Numbered from the stretch's first letter, positions 34,198 through 43,627 are shown. The stretch is 64,000 bases of DNA from Microcystis aeruginosa FD4 (GCF_009792235.1 NZ_CP046973.1:1736001-1800000); one strand, 5' to 3'. Program-made: numbers and translations. Notes: generated by a model not told the origin, from the sequence alone.

Positions 34198-36207
34198 ATG
34201 GGGAACTTAATGCTTGCGCTAGAGCAAACGGGTCATACTTGGACACTCGAAGCTGAAAACGGACGCAGCTACCAAGTTGGCAATCGTCCCAACTGTGACG
34301 TGTTCCTTCCCTATGTTAATTTTGCCTCTGACGTTAACCTAGAACTGAGCTACGACTCTCTGTGGTACGTCAGGGACTTAGGTAGTTTGAATGGTGCTTT
34401 GCTCAACAAAGTGCGCCTCAACCAAGAGCGAATTCCGATTGAAGAGGAGGCTCGAATCAGCTTCGGTGGAGGGATGGTTCTTGTAGCCAGACTAGATTCT
34501 AGTCCTATACCATCAAGAAAACCGGATGCTCTTATTACCCCTACTCGCTTACTATCGGGCTATGTCTATCTAGAAGGTTTAACCCAAGCGTTAGAAATAC
34601 TTAATCAGTTACGCAGCGATCCCTACAAGGCTACTACTCCAGAAGACCCTAGCTTAGATTTAGACCAGGTAACTACTCATGCTGCTCAATCAGTAGTCAT
34701 TTCATTAACATTTGCTGGTCTGGCTTTGATAATATTTTTAGTTGAATATTTGCTTATTCTAGCTCTTCAAGCGAAATTAGATTTAATGGCTTGGCTAATT
34801 ATGGGAATTTTTCCTAGCTTTCTTATAGCTTTTGAATCTATTTATCTTCGCTGGTTCATGGCTCATCGTTTTCTGAGAAAGAAGTATGAAGATACTTATT
34901 ATTATCCTAAATGGCTACCGAAATTTTTAAAAAACGCAGTCAACTTGTTGAAGAATTCAATTGTCAAAACTGCACAATTACAAAACATTATTACCTTTGC
35001 TGGATCTAACCCTTTTATTGGTTCTGGAGAAATCATTCCTGGCTCTAGCTGGACGGTTTCCATTACTCGCAAGAAGAAACATCAAGAAAAATCTGAAGAA
35101 GGAGAAAATTTTGAAGAAGGGGAAACTTCTCAAGAATACATTGAGATTGCCGTTGATCAGTTTTATCAAGTCACTGATCGAGAAATTGACAAGCTAAATT
35201 TACCAAATCTAGAAATATTGAGTCGCTTATATATTGATGGCTTTGAGCTAGAGCCTGATGGTAAGCTGCTGATGAACACCACTTCCCGTCCAGCCGTAAT
35301 GTTTTTAGACGACCCACTTTTAATTAAAGAACAGAGTAATTTGGCTAGTAAAAAAAGAGCCTATCGTATTTATCGATATATTGACAGGGAAAGAGATTAC
35401 ATTCTCTCCTACTTTCTGCGCTTTTATAATGCAGGGAAAGTCACTTTTGTTGAGTCATCAGCCTATATCTTAACTGGAATTGATCGGCAAAGATTTAGTT
35501 TGAGTTCGCTTCTTGAAGATGATCAATTATCTCGGATACTAAAGATGCTATTAGGTACTATTATTTTTGCCTCTGGCATCTATTTAGGGTTGGCATTATG
35601 GTATGTCGTTGTATTTTCCTTCTACTTTTTTTACTGGAAGTCTAATGATGCTCGACAACAGCGGGCAGCAGAGTTTCAAGAAGAGTATAATTATGGATTA
35701 GAACAAACTTTTCGTGAGTTCATTGCAGAGCCTTTAGATTTAAGCCAAAGAGCTAGGAGACAACAAACAGTAAACTTGGCAAAAAATCCTCTAAGTCGTT
35801 CAATTAAAAACTTTAACAATCAACTTAGAACGACTCCTTTGGGCATCCTTATTCTGATTATTCTCATTTTATTTTTCTTGCCTTTATTCATTACTTTAGC
35901 TATTTTTAGCTTTTTTGCTAATCGTTACCGCCAATTAAATACTGATTTAAAAGTTAGTTTTGACTACTATGGTACTCAAGATGTACTGATGTACTGGAAA
36001 TCGATACAAAATACGATTTTTTCCAGTACCATTAAACTGCTAAAGAGTCAGGGGATTGACTCATCTGAATTTGAAAGATCGGTCATAAGTATTATTAATA
36101 ATGTTACGAGAATTACGGCAGGAAATATTACCAACAGCCAAATCGCTGTGGGATCTAGCTCTACTTTTTCCCAAAGTACAGGAACATCACAAACACAAAG
36201 CTCATGA
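34198..36207 (+). CDS. FHA domain multi-pass membrane protein
   Basis: The 669-residue protein has an N-terminal FHA domain at about 10-100 (YQVGNRPNCDVFLP, then WYVRDLGSLNGALLNKVRL), which binds phosphothreonine peptides. About five membrane helices follow, including two near 165-220, two near 450-480 and LGILILIILILFFLPLFITL near 550-570. The C-terminus, after ITRITAGN, reads ITNSQIAVGSSSTFSQS, a motif shared with the next gene. It is divergent from the pseudokinase gene with less than 90 bp between starts, so a shared regulatory region is likely. Confidence 0.8.
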   Translation: MGNLMLALEQTGHTWTLEAENGRSYQVGNRPNCDVFLPYVNFASDVNLELSYDSLWYVRDLGSLNGALLNKVRLNQERIPIEEEARISFGGGMVLVARLDSSPIPSRKPDALITPTRLLSGYVYLEGLTQALEILNQLRSDPYKATTPEDPSLDLDQVTTHAAQSVVISLTFAGLALIIFLVEYLLILALQAKLDLMAWLIMGIFPSFLIAFESIYLRWFMAHRFLRKKYEDTYYYPKWLPKFLKNAVNLLKNSIVKTAQLQNIITFAGSNPFIGSGEIIPGSSWTVSITRKKKHQEKSEEGENFEEGETSQEYIEIAVDQFYQVTDREIDKLNLPNLEILSRLYIDGFELEPDGKLLMNTTSRPAVMFLDDPLLIKEQSNLASKKRAYRIYRYIDRERDYILSYFLRFYNAGKVTFVESSAYILTGIDRQRFSLSSLLEDDQLSRILKMLLGTIIFASGIYLGLALWYVVVFSFYFFYWKSNDARQQRAAEFQEEYNYGLEQTFREFIAEPLDLSQRARRQQTVNLAKNPLSRSIKNFNNQLRTTPLGILILIILILFFLPLFITLAIFSFFANRYRQLNTDLKVSFDYYGTQDVLMYWKSIQNTIFSSTIKLLKSQGIDSSEFERSVISIINNVTRITAGNITNSQIAVGSSSTFSQSTGTSQTQSS

Positions 36208-36225
36208 GCATGAAAGGAGGTTATT

Positions 36226-36618
36226 ATGAACCAGCGTAAAGACTATAAATTCGGTGATATTCATGGAAGCCAAGTTGCCATTGGTGATAATAGCAAAACA
36301 AGTCAGTATATGGAAACTAATGCTTCTGAAAAAAAGCAAACCCTAGCTGAAGCAGCAGCAGAGATCCAATCTTTACTAAAACAATTAGAGTCAACTTATC
36401 CTACTGATACCTATAAGGGTAAAGTCGCATTAGCTGATGCGGTTGTCGAGCAGATAGACAAAACCCCAAGTTTGACAAGAATATTTAGTGCTTTAAAAGC
36501 GGGTAGTATTAGTGCTTTAGATTCATTGCTAGACCATCCAGCTGCTAGTTTTGTTATCGGGGCTTTAGAAGACTGGCAAAATAACAATAGATCGAAAACA
36601 ATTGACGAAAATCACTAA
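36226..36618 (+). CDS. Small protein with GDIHGSQVAIGDNS motif
   Basis: The 130-residue protein starts MNQRKDYKFGDIHGSQVAIG and then has a helical part (QTLAEAAAEIQSLLKQLEST) and a glycine-less C-terminal helix bundle. Proteins with this layout are common in cyanobacteria beside NTPase/TPR or signalling genes, without known function. The SQVAIGDN motif resembles SQIAVGSS at the end of the upstream FHA protein. A perfect Shine-Dalgarno (AAAGGAGG) lies 7 bases before the ATG and only 18 bp separate it from the FHA gene, so they form an operon. Confidence 0.8.
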   Translation: MNQRKDYKFGDIHGSQVAIGDNSKTSQYMETNASEKKQTLAEAAAEIQSLLKQLESTYPTDTYKGKVALADAVVEQIDKTPSLTRIFSALKAGSISALDSLLDHPAASFVIGALEDWQNNNRSKTIDENH

Positions 36619-36788
36619 ATTTTTGGTTCTTCGTTACTTGGTATGGTTTGAGCGGGGGGCATAAATCGACTAAATCCTTCACTCAGAGGCTGGCCAATTA
36701 TCCCCCAGTTGAGAGATTGGGGAATAGAACTCTTGCAAATTAATTATATGTTATAATCGGAGATTGACTAATTTTCCCAAAAAAATTA

Positions 36789-37022
36789 GGGCTCTTCTGG
36801 TTTCTGTGTGGAAACGAGGTCTATACTGATAGAATATCCGCAAAATAGCGCTAAAAGTCTTGCCTGATAAGTATTTCACGATTCCATAAGCAAAAATTAT
36901 AGCAAATAATGGGTTATTTAGGACGCTTTCAATTTTTCAACTCTTATCTGAACAGGGTTTCAGCGATGGATTGTCCTAAGTACCTTGGTCTTTGCTATAT
37001 CACACAAAGTCGAGAAGAGCCC
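36789..37022. mobile_element. MITE with GGGCTCTTCT termini (234 bp)
   Basis: GGGCTCTTCT at 36789 and AGAAGAGCCC at 37013-37022 are perfect inverted repeats, extended by AAATTA / TAATTT outside. Ends of the GG(G)CTCTTC type are known for ISL3-family elements. No coding capacity is present. Confidence 0.75.
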
Positions 37023-37029
37023 TAATTTG

Positions 37030-37217
37030 GGTTCTTCGTTACTTGGTATGGTTCGATCAGGGGGCATAAATCGGCTAAATCCTTATCCGGCAAGAGACTT
37101 AATTGATTAGCTCGTTCTAGATCGAAAACAATTGGCAAAAATCGAAGCAATGTCTTTCTATATAAGGGTTTCATCCCTTATAACCCCCCTCCATTGCATA
37201 ACACAAACCGAAGAACC
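37030..37217. mobile_element. MITE with GGTTCTTCG termini (188 bp), copy 1
   Basis: GGTTCTTCG (37030) and CGAAGAACC (37209-37217) are perfect inverted repeats. The interior is about 85 per cent identical by eye to 40557-40741 (TTACTTGGTATGGTTCGAT; AAGAGACTTAATTGATTAG). A truncated left end of the same family lies at 36625-36680. The ends are ISL3-like. Confidence 0.8.
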
Positions 37218-37323
37218 AAATTAGTTCATTAGTGCATTTGTTTTGGATGAAAACCTGAAGTTTAACTTTTAACCCAAAACTCTTTAGATATGCTTTAATT
37301 TGGTTGTCAAAACCTCTTTATTT

Positions 37324-37692
37324 CTGGACTTTCCTCGTATAAACATAATAGCTATGGCTAAAAGTCTTACAGAGCCTGACTTAAGTTCTTGGGCAGATAG
37401 GGCTTTAGTCAAAAATTTTCAAATTTGAACCTTCGATTATAGCTTGTTTCGGGGCAGAAAACCAGCAAAAAGAGGGAATCGCTGACTCTAGAGATTGATG
37501 ACACTATCTGTTACGATCAAGTTAGCGATCGCTATACAGCGAACTCTAGGGAATCGCTCCACTCCAGATACAGTCAACGGTACAGCCATTTTCAAGCGAA
37601 AAATGTACCCAGTAGCCTCTTTTCAATTTTTTCTGAGAAGCTCCATAAGGGTTTTGTTAATTTTTTAGTATGTCTGTATGGGGGAAGTCCAG
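37324..37692. mobile_element. Dispersed repeat 'element 2', copy 1 (369 bp)
   Basis: It is bounded by CTGGACTTTCCTCGTATAAA and GTATGGGGGAAGTCCAG, which are imperfect inverted repeats of about 17 bp. The core (TACAGTCAACGGTACAGCCA; GTTAGCGATCGCTATACAGC) occurs inverted at 58375-58743 and 61636-62064. TTATT flanks both sides. Confidence 0.8.
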
Positions 37693-37990
37693 TTATTACA
37701 GGATTCAACGTTTCTGACCCTGATGTTCTCTATTCTCTGGTTACTCATCAACCCATTCAACTCTTACAAAAAAACCAGAATCAAGATTCTCTAAGTCAGG
37801 CAAATGTTTAGATTAACTTTATTGACTGGGAATTCAGATTGGGATGACTAATTAACGTAAGTTCGGGATAAGCTGAAACCCTTATTCTGTCATTGGCTGG
37901 AACACTGATTCCCTCGTTGAGGAAGTCTCAAAATAGCCTTAACGCGAACATCAGATTAATTTAACTACGAGTTGAGATCGCAAAAAAAGT

Positions 37991-38062
37991 GATTTTTTAA
38001 TTATCGATACTTATCAAGGGATTCCAATTATCAATCCAGCCGAGTTTCTCGCTTTTTTCTAA
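37991..38062 (+). pseudogene. C-terminal scrap of a PIN-family toxin gene
   Basis: The frame reads DFLIIDTYQGIPIINPAEFL, then AFF and a stop. This matches the usual last 20 residues of COG1569-type PIN toxins (YQGIPIVTPAEFL). Nothing upstream fits, so it is a relic. Confidence 0.55.
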
Positions 38063-38161
38063 GGTCGCTGAGATTTTTTTTAGGTTTAAAAAAGATGGCA
38101 AAAATAAGCCCCTTCAAGTGACTGAATAAAGAGGTAATTGTGAATTTTTAATTTATGGTTT

Positions 38162-39160
38162 TTAGGAGACTTTCGTGATTTCCTTTTCTGAGGCTTTGGA
38201 TGGTTTTAGTTTGCGCTTGAGGGTTGAGGCTGCTCCGAGGGTGCCGAGAGCGAGGAGGCTGAGGTTTGATGTGGGTTCGGGAACTTTAACCGTAAAAAAC
38301 TCTAGATTTAGGATCTTTTTAAGTTCATTATCTTTATTTCTAATCGTAGCTGTTTTCTTATCTATATCTAGGAGACCCACAGCATTGGCTCCTAATAATC
38401 CAGCAATACCTTTTGGAAAGTTGTTAGGTGTAGTTTGAACAAATGTTATAGTACCAATATCATCAAGTGTTCCCTGTACAATTGGAGCAGTCCCTGATGC
38501 AGCTCCACCTACTTTAGTCTCTTTTCCTGTGGATGTAAGACCTAGTTCAGTCGCTAATTCTGGTGTAATTGTACTTCCCCATCCCGCACCAGGATCTATT
38601 ATAAATTTAACATCCTTCATCCCTTTGCCACCTTGAACTTTTATAGTTCCCACTAAATGTCCTGAAGGTAATTGTTCCAGTACAATATCAGGGTTTATTG
38701 TTAATAAGAGGTTGTCTATGTCAATAACAGTAGTATTTCCTATAAAAAATTCATTGCCAAGCATTCCCTGAACCCCAGCAGGTAAGGAAAGGTCTGCTAC
38801 ATTGAAATCAATAGGAATTGTTAATGGGTTTATAAGGATAGAAGCCCCAGTAAAAACTTCACCTCGAATAGATTGACCGTAAGTGAATAAAGCTTGGCTC
38901 GTCCCTGTTGGCGTTAATCCTACTTCATTGGCGACTTCAGGAGTAATGGAGGAATAATCTAAAGATGTATCTATTATAAATTTAAAGTTTTTTCCGTTTA
39001 ATGGCACTTCAACTGTAGAGAAAGTATTTGTTTCGCCAGATGTATTTATTAGATATGCATTGGCAGGATTGACATGAAATCCAATCGTAGTAGCGATAGT
39101 AAGACTGACAAGTCCTACACCCTCTATTATTTTTTCAATGACTTTTGTTGATGGATTCAT
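38162..39160 (-). CDS. PEP-CTERM protein with two retropepsin-like lobes
   Basis: I start at ATG 39158-39160 (332 residues), because AAGGAGAA lies 8 bases upstream and a signal peptide (VGLVSLTIATTIGFHVNPANA) follows. Two repeats each have a clan AA aspartic protease-like motif: KFIIDTSLDYSSITPEVANE near 62 and KFIIDPGAGWGSTITPELAT near 205, so both aspartates remain but DTG is altered. The C-terminus has VPEPTSNLSLLALGTLGAAS and a basic end, a PEP-CTERM sorting signal for export and cleavage by an exosortase. Substrate unknown; it may be a binding protein rather than an active protease. Confidence 0.8.
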   Translation of the reverse strand: MNPSTKVIEKIIEGVGLVSLTIATTIGFHVNPANAYLINTSGETNTFSTVEVPLNGKNFKFIIDTSLDYSSITPEVANEVGLTPTGTSQALFTYGQSIRGEVFTGASILINPLTIPIDFNVADLSLPAGVQGMLGNEFFIGNTTVIDIDNLLLTINPDIVLEQLPSGHLVGTIKVQGGKGMKDVKFIIDPGAGWGSTITPELATELGLTSTGKETKVGGAASGTAPIVQGTLDDIGTITFVQTTPNNFPKGIAGLLGANAVGLLDIDKKTATIRNKDNELKKILNLEFFTVKVPEPTSNLSLLALGTLGAASTLKRKLKPSKASEKEITKVS

Positions 39161-39807
39161 TTGCTTGTTTCTCCTTAAAAACTCAAAATTTTTCACTTTA
39201 AACCCCAACCAGTTAGAGAACTGGATTTTTGGGCAATCCACTAAGCATCAAAACCCTTACTGTCCAAGGATTACAGACCAATAATCAAAACTACAGGTTT
39301 CATCGTGGTTGGGGTTTAATAAGTACAACGTAACTTTTATCTTGTAGCCTAGGTCAAGCAACAGCCCAGCCCAACCCAACAACAAAGACGGACAACAGAA
39401 CAATACACGCTCCCCCCCTAATAAAGTATCAAAAACTACAATTTTAACAAATCTTTATATTTCTCTCCCTAGCAGCGACTCCCAAAGAAAGGAGTCTCAG
39501 GTGGTTTCCCCTGTTTTACTCCTTCTCAGGCAAATCATCGTCTTCCGTAAGGGATTGTAGCGCGGTATGTCGGATTCGCCTTTGCGTTCCCCCTTGACTG
39601 CCCCTCAACGCGATCGCTAACCCAAATTAAGCACGATTATATTGCCATAAAGCCGAAGAGGCTTGGTCTCCAACCCCTTGAGGACAAGATAGACTGCACC
39701 TGCTCATTCTGTCGGCTGGAGAGGGGAAACCCGTTACTGATTCTGCTCACAGAGAAGGACTAATTTCATTGGTGTAGAATAGAGACAATTATTGAGAGAG
39801 AAAGAAA
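39161..39807. other. Intergenic stretch without recognisable gene
   Basis: Apart from the Shine-Dalgarno and presumed promoter of the PEP-CTERM gene, the 647 bp show only a proline-codon-like CCCAGCCCAACCCAAC run near 39365 and one HIP1 site near 39609. No repeat shared with the rest of the window was noticed. Confidence 0.5.
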
Positions 39808-40059
39808 ATGAGCACTATTTCCCTTGAAATCCCTGAAGAAATCTTAATTAGTCTCAAAGAAACTCCTGAAAATCTATCGAGAGAATTAAAAATATTGGCA
39901 GCCGTTAAACTCTTTGAACTTGACAAGTTATCTTCAGGACGTGCAGCACAATTAGCCGGAATGTCACGAGTAGAATTTTTAACTATTTTGGGGCGTTATC
40001 AAGTCTCCCCTTTTTCTTTAACGACTGAACAATTAGAACAAGATATTGTCAATGCCTAA
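39808..40059 (+). CDS. UPF0175 family antitoxin
   Basis: The 83-residue protein has the UPF0175 core LSSGRAAQLAGMSRVEFLTILGRY at about 42-65, a predicted DNA-binding helix-turn-helix. It overlaps the start of its toxin gene by 8 bp (ATGCCTAA), the usual arrangement for translationally coupled toxin-antitoxin pairs. It is homologous to the antitoxin at 29703, whose toxin is broken. Confidence 0.92.
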   Translation: MSTISLEIPEEILISLKETPENLSRELKILAAVKLFELDKLSSGRAAQLAGMSRVEFLTILGRYQVSPFSLTTEQLEQDIVNA

Positions 40060-40540
40060 TCCTCAAGTCATTGTCAACACCTCTCCTCTACTGTACTTAC
40101 ATCAAGTGGGCTACTTGGAATTGCTCCAACGCTTGTATTCTCAAATCTTGACTCCTCCAGCAGTAATCGAAGAATTAGCAATCGGTAAAAATAAAGGAAT
40201 TGATGTTCCCAATATTCAGGCGATTGAATGGATTTCAATTACTTCAGTCAAATCAGTCAGTCTAATTCCAGCTATTATTGATTTAGGGCAAGGAGAAGCA
40301 GAGGTCTTAGCTTTAGGATTAGAAAATCCAGGTAGTTTACTGATTTTTGACGATCAATTAGCCCGACGTATTGCCAATTTATATCGCTTAAAATATTCAG
40401 GAACGCTTGGTGTTTTAGTTAAAGCGAAGCAGCAGGGCTATCTATCTTCTGTTGCTCCCGTTATTGCTAAGTTACGCCATCAAGGAATGTGGCTAACTGA
40501 TAAAGTTGTCAATGATGTTCTTCGATTAGCTGGAGAGTAA
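40052..40540 (+). CDS. DUF3368 PIN-like toxin
   Basis: The 162-residue protein starts at ATG 40052. PIN-fold acidic residues are visible in VIVNTSPLLYL (first Asp replaced by Asn, as usual in DUF3368), EELAIG near 47, GQGEAEVLALG near 90 and LIFDDQLARRIA near 108. It is likely an RNase toxin neutralised by the UPF0175 protein. The gene is intact, unlike the homologue at 29975. Confidence 0.9.
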   Translation: MPNPQVIVNTSPLLYLHQVGYLELLQRLYSQILTPPAVIEELAIGKNKGIDVPNIQAIEWISITSVKSVSLIPAIIDLGQGEAEVLALGLENPGSLLIFDDQLARRIANLYRLKYSGTLGVLVKAKQQGYLSSVAPVIAKLRHQGMWLTDKVVNDVLRLAGE

Positions 40541-40556
40541 GTATGCTTAAAAAAAA

Positions 40557-40741
40557 GGCTCTTCGTTACTTGGTATGGTTCGATAGGGGAGCATAAATCG
40601 ACTAAATCCTTATCTGGCAAGAGACTTAATTGATTAGTTCGCTCTAGACAAAAATAATTGACAAAAATCGCCAAATGTCTTTCTCTATAAGAGTTTCATT
40701 CCTTATAATCCTGTACGTTGCATAAGACAAACCGAAGAACC
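40557..40741. mobile_element. MITE with GGCTCTTCG/CGAAGAACC termini (185 bp), copy 2
   Basis: It is the second complete copy of the element at 37030-37217, inserted 16 bp after the toxin stop codon. The left end has GGCTCTTCG and the right end CGAAGAACC, so the termini differ by one base. Confidence 0.8.
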
Positions 40742-40872
40742 ATCTGGGTTGTAATAAACCTACACCTGTCAGCATCCCACACCCCATCTTCCCACTTCCC
40801 CCGGTTGAGTTAGCGGGTTCGGCTTCGATCTGTCAGAATACAAGTATTGAAACAACCCTTTTAAGAGGCTTC

Positions 40873-42051
40873 ATGGTGGAAGTTAAAGTCGTTCCCCCGA
40901 AACGCAATTGGGTTCAGACGTGGTGGCAATCCCTGAATTCCCTATCTCGCTTACTGGTGATTGCTCTAGCTGCACCACTTATAGTTCTGAATGCCTGGGC
41001 ATTATCGGCAATTTTTGGCTATTTTGAATCTTTATTTGTTATTTTACTGATAGCGGCCGTTCTATCTTTTCTCTTGGGTTATCCGGTGACTTGGTTGGAA
41101 CGTCAGGGATTAAAACGGGGTTTAGCTGCGATCGTGGTTTCCCTGATCACGATTTTAATTTTTGTGGCTGTGGGAATCACCCTAGTTCCCTTAGTCTTCA
41201 CCCAAGCACAGCAATTTGTCAACAGATTGCCAGAATGGTTAGACTCGGGACAGCGCCAACTGATGCAACTAGATACCAAAATCGATATGATGAATCTACC
41301 GATTCCGATCAGTTTCGATGGTGTTATCGCTCAGTTTAACAGTCGTTTAGGGGCAGAATTGCAAATTCTAGCGGGAAGAAGCGTTAATTTAGCCCTTAAT
41401 CTCACCGTTTTTACCGTGGTGCGAGTGCTTGATGTGCTGCTAACCATTATCCTCACCTTTTATCTACTTCTCCACAGTCCCGATATCTGGAGGAGTATTA
41501 TCCAATGGTTGCCCAAACCCGTCCAACAACCCTTTTCCCTAACCCTACGCTTAAGTTTTCAGAATTACTTTGTCGGCCAGGTAATTTGTGCCACTTGCAT
41601 GGCCCTGGGATTAGTCACGGCATTTTTATCGATTAAAGTCCCTTTTGGTCTCCTATTCGGCCTCTTGATTGGTACCATGGCCTTAATCCCTTTTGGGGGA
41701 ACTGTAGGCATTGTCACGGTGACAGCTTTACTAGCTTTGCGCGATATTGGTTTAGCTCTGCAAGTTTTAGCCGTAGCTGTAGTGGTGCAGCAAATTGTCG
41801 AAAATGGCATTGCTCCCCGGATTTTGGGCAGTGTCACTGGGTTAAATCCCTTTTGGGTGTTAGTCTCGGTCTTGACCGGGGCGCGAGTGGGCGGTTTACT
41901 GGGGGTGATTATCGCGGTTCCCATGGCAGTAATGATCAAGGAAGCTTTGGAGGTTATCCGTCAAGTGACTCCAGAGGAGACAAAATACGGGATAATTAAA
42001 CCCTCTCTCCCCCTAGAATCAGAATCCTCTAGCGAGGTGGTTTCTCGCTGA
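40873..42051 (+). CDS. AI-2E family transporter (PerM-like permease)
   Basis: The 392-residue membrane protein has the AI-2E transporter layout: three helices in the first 115 residues, an extracytoplasmic segment (FVNRLPEWLDSGQRQLMQLD) and five helices in the C-terminal half, with the family motifs PFGGTVGIVTV and QQIVENGIAPRILGS...GLNPFWVLVSVL. The substrate in cyanobacteria is not known. The N-terminal WVQTWWQSLNSLSRLL and the charged C-terminus are cytosolic. It is a single gene. Confidence 0.92.
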   Translation: MVEVKVVPPKRNWVQTWWQSLNSLSRLLVIALAAPLIVLNAWALSAIFGYFESLFVILLIAAVLSFLLGYPVTWLERQGLKRGLAAIVVSLITILIFVAVGITLVPLVFTQAQQFVNRLPEWLDSGQRQLMQLDTKIDMMNLPIPISFDGVIAQFNSRLGAELQILAGRSVNLALNLTVFTVVRVLDVLLTIILTFYLLLHSPDIWRSIIQWLPKPVQQPFSLTLRLSFQNYFVGQVICATCMALGLVTAFLSIKVPFGLLFGLLIGTMALIPFGGTVGIVTVTALLALRDIGLALQVLAVAVVVQQIVENGIAPRILGSVTGLNPFWVLVSVLTGARVGGLLGVIIAVPMAVMIKEALEVIRQVTPEETKYGIIKPSLPLESESSSEVVSR

Positions 42052-42737
42052 AGAATGACTGACGGCATCATCTGGGGCGATCTGAGCAGTAATCTTGGCT
42101 GGGAGAAATCGGCATTTTTCTCGCAGGTTCTTGGTTTTTCTCCCTCGATCGAGTTATGATATTTATATTGGTAGATTAATCCCACTTGCCCTGATCGCTG
42201 TCCCTGCGGGGGGCTGATTGGGAGATTATTACTAACCAATTGTCTCCAAACTCGGATAATTTCTGAGAAAAGGTGATTGTCTATCCCGATAAATAAGCAA
42301 AAAATCGATGTTTTGGTTAAATAGGCTACATTAACAGCCAGCTTTCTATCGTAAGCTCGAAGTTAAGACATAAAGTCAATATCACCCTCCGATTGCAATG
42401 AAAAAATGTTTGAATCGCTTAATATTTAAGCCTTTCAGACATTTTTTTTGTGGATTGAGTAGTAAACAACCTCAGTTCGGGATCAGACGACGAACACCAA
42501 CAGACCATGATCTGGAGAGATCGTCAAGAAAAGTATCAGAGTGAACTGCTGGAAAAAAATGGGTAAAATATAATTAGTAGGGAGAGTATTGCTGTTAATG
42601 TTTCGCTTTTTAACGGGACATTAACCAAGCCCAAAAGCAAAAAAACAGCAGTAATTTGCTAAAAGCTCAAGGCCGATAGCTGACTGCTCTATATATCTCT
42701 CGTATTCTTTACTTGTCGAGTTCAACACGACCCCTTT
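42052..42737. other. 686-bp intergenic stretch
   Basis: I see no convincing coding frame or repeat. It holds CTCGATCGAGTTATGATATT near 42145, a T-run after a short helix near 42440 (CATTTTTTTTGTGG), and AT-rich promoter-like DNA near 42700. A small RNA is possible but not supported. Confidence 0.4.
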
Positions 42738-42932
42738 ATGGAATCAAGCAACCCGTCAGGGAAGACTTCCGAACCTCCTAGTCATAGGTGGGCCAATTTA
42801 CTCGGAACCATGATCGCAATTCTGACCCTAACGTTACCCTTGTTAGCGATTGGATATAACTCCACGCCTAACTATACCGAAGAACCCCTTACCGGTAACA
42901 CATCCTACTCCCTAACGAGGCAAATGAGGTGA
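42738..42932 (+). CDS. Small membrane protein, hypothetical
   Basis: The 64-residue frame has a polar N-terminus with several Ser/Pro, one membrane helix (LLGTMIAILTLTLPLLAIGY, about 21-40) and a polar tail. It lies upstream of ppa in the same direction. Coding status rests on the well-formed membrane helix and ordinary composition only; no clear Shine-Dalgarno is seen. The function is unknown. Confidence 0.5.
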   Translation: MESSNPSGKTSEPPSHRWANLLGTMIAILTLTLPLLAIGYNSTPNYTEEPLTGNTSYSLTRQMR

Positions 42933-43093
42933 CAGAATTGAGATAGACGATTGCCAAAGTAAAATTTTTTTTCTTCGTCCCGATCCCCCTTATGGGTAAA
43001 ATTTGGATCGGAGTCAATCGAAGTGTGTTTTAATTTTGCTTGCGCTTTTAGGTGACTCTAAAGGCGCTATTGTCTTGTATTTGGAGAAAGCTT

Positions 43094-43603
43094 GTGGATT
43101 TATCGCGCATTCCTGCCCAACCGAAACCCGGTTTAATTAACGTTTTAGTGGAAATTACGGCCGGTAGTAAGAATAAATACGAGTTTGATAAGGATTTAAA
43201 CGCCTTTGCTCTCGATCGCGTTCTCTATTCTTCGGTACAATATCCCTGTGATTATGGTTTTGTTCCCAATACCCTCGCCGATGACGGCGATCCTTTAGAT
43301 GGTATGGTGATCATGGATCAGCCTACTTTCCCCGGCTGTGTGATTACGGCGCGTCCTATTGGTATGTTAGAAATGATCGATGGTGGTGATCGCGATGAAA
43401 AAATTCTCTGTGTTCCCGCTAAAGATCCCCGTTATGCAGAGGTAAAATCTCTTAAAGATGTCTCTCCCCATCGCTTGGAGGAAATCGCCGAGTTTTTCAA
43501 AACCTATAAGAATCTAGAGAAAAAAGTCACAGAAATTCTCGGTTGGAAAGATGTGGACGCAGTAACCGCTTTAGTTGAACAGTGTATCGCTGCTTATAAG
43601 TAA
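43094..43603 (+). CDS. ppa: Inorganic pyrophosphatase
   Basis: The 169-residue soluble family I pyrophosphatase hydrolyses PPi to phosphate and pulls biosynthetic reactions forward. The signature DDGDPLDGMV (metal-binding aspartates near residue 64-70) is present along with KNKYEFDKD and the KDPRY block. I use the GTG at 43094, 5-6 bases after GGAGAAAG; it gives the family's usual start (M/V)DLSRIPAQPKPGLINVLVE. A GTG at 43052 would add 14 unrelated residues. Confidence 0.96.
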   Translation: MDLSRIPAQPKPGLINVLVEITAGSKNKYEFDKDLNAFALDRVLYSSVQYPCDYGFVPNTLADDGDPLDGMVIMDQPTFPGCVITARPIGMLEMIDGGDRDEKILCVPAKDPRYAEVKSLKDVSPHRLEEIAEFFKTYKNLEKKVTEILGWKDVDAVTALVEQCIAAYK

Positions 43604-43627
43604 GGTTTACTGAAAAAGTTTGTTGGT

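Larger units (their letters stand above)
36619..38161. other. Gene-free stretch filled with MITEs and gene scraps
   Basis: The 1.5 kb contains a truncated GGTTCTTCG element (36625-36680), two complete MITEs with related ends, one copy of repeat element 2 and a PIN-toxin tail. Between 37693 and 37812 an open stretch (GFNVSDPDVLYSLVTHQPIQ to a stop) may be the 3' end of another broken gene that I do not recognise. No intact gene is seen. Confidence 0.7.

Noticed and set aside
42052..42737. Possible small RNA gene in the gap after the AI-2E-type permease.
   Set aside because: I could not find a known cyanobacterial small RNA motif or a convincing promoter plus terminator pair.
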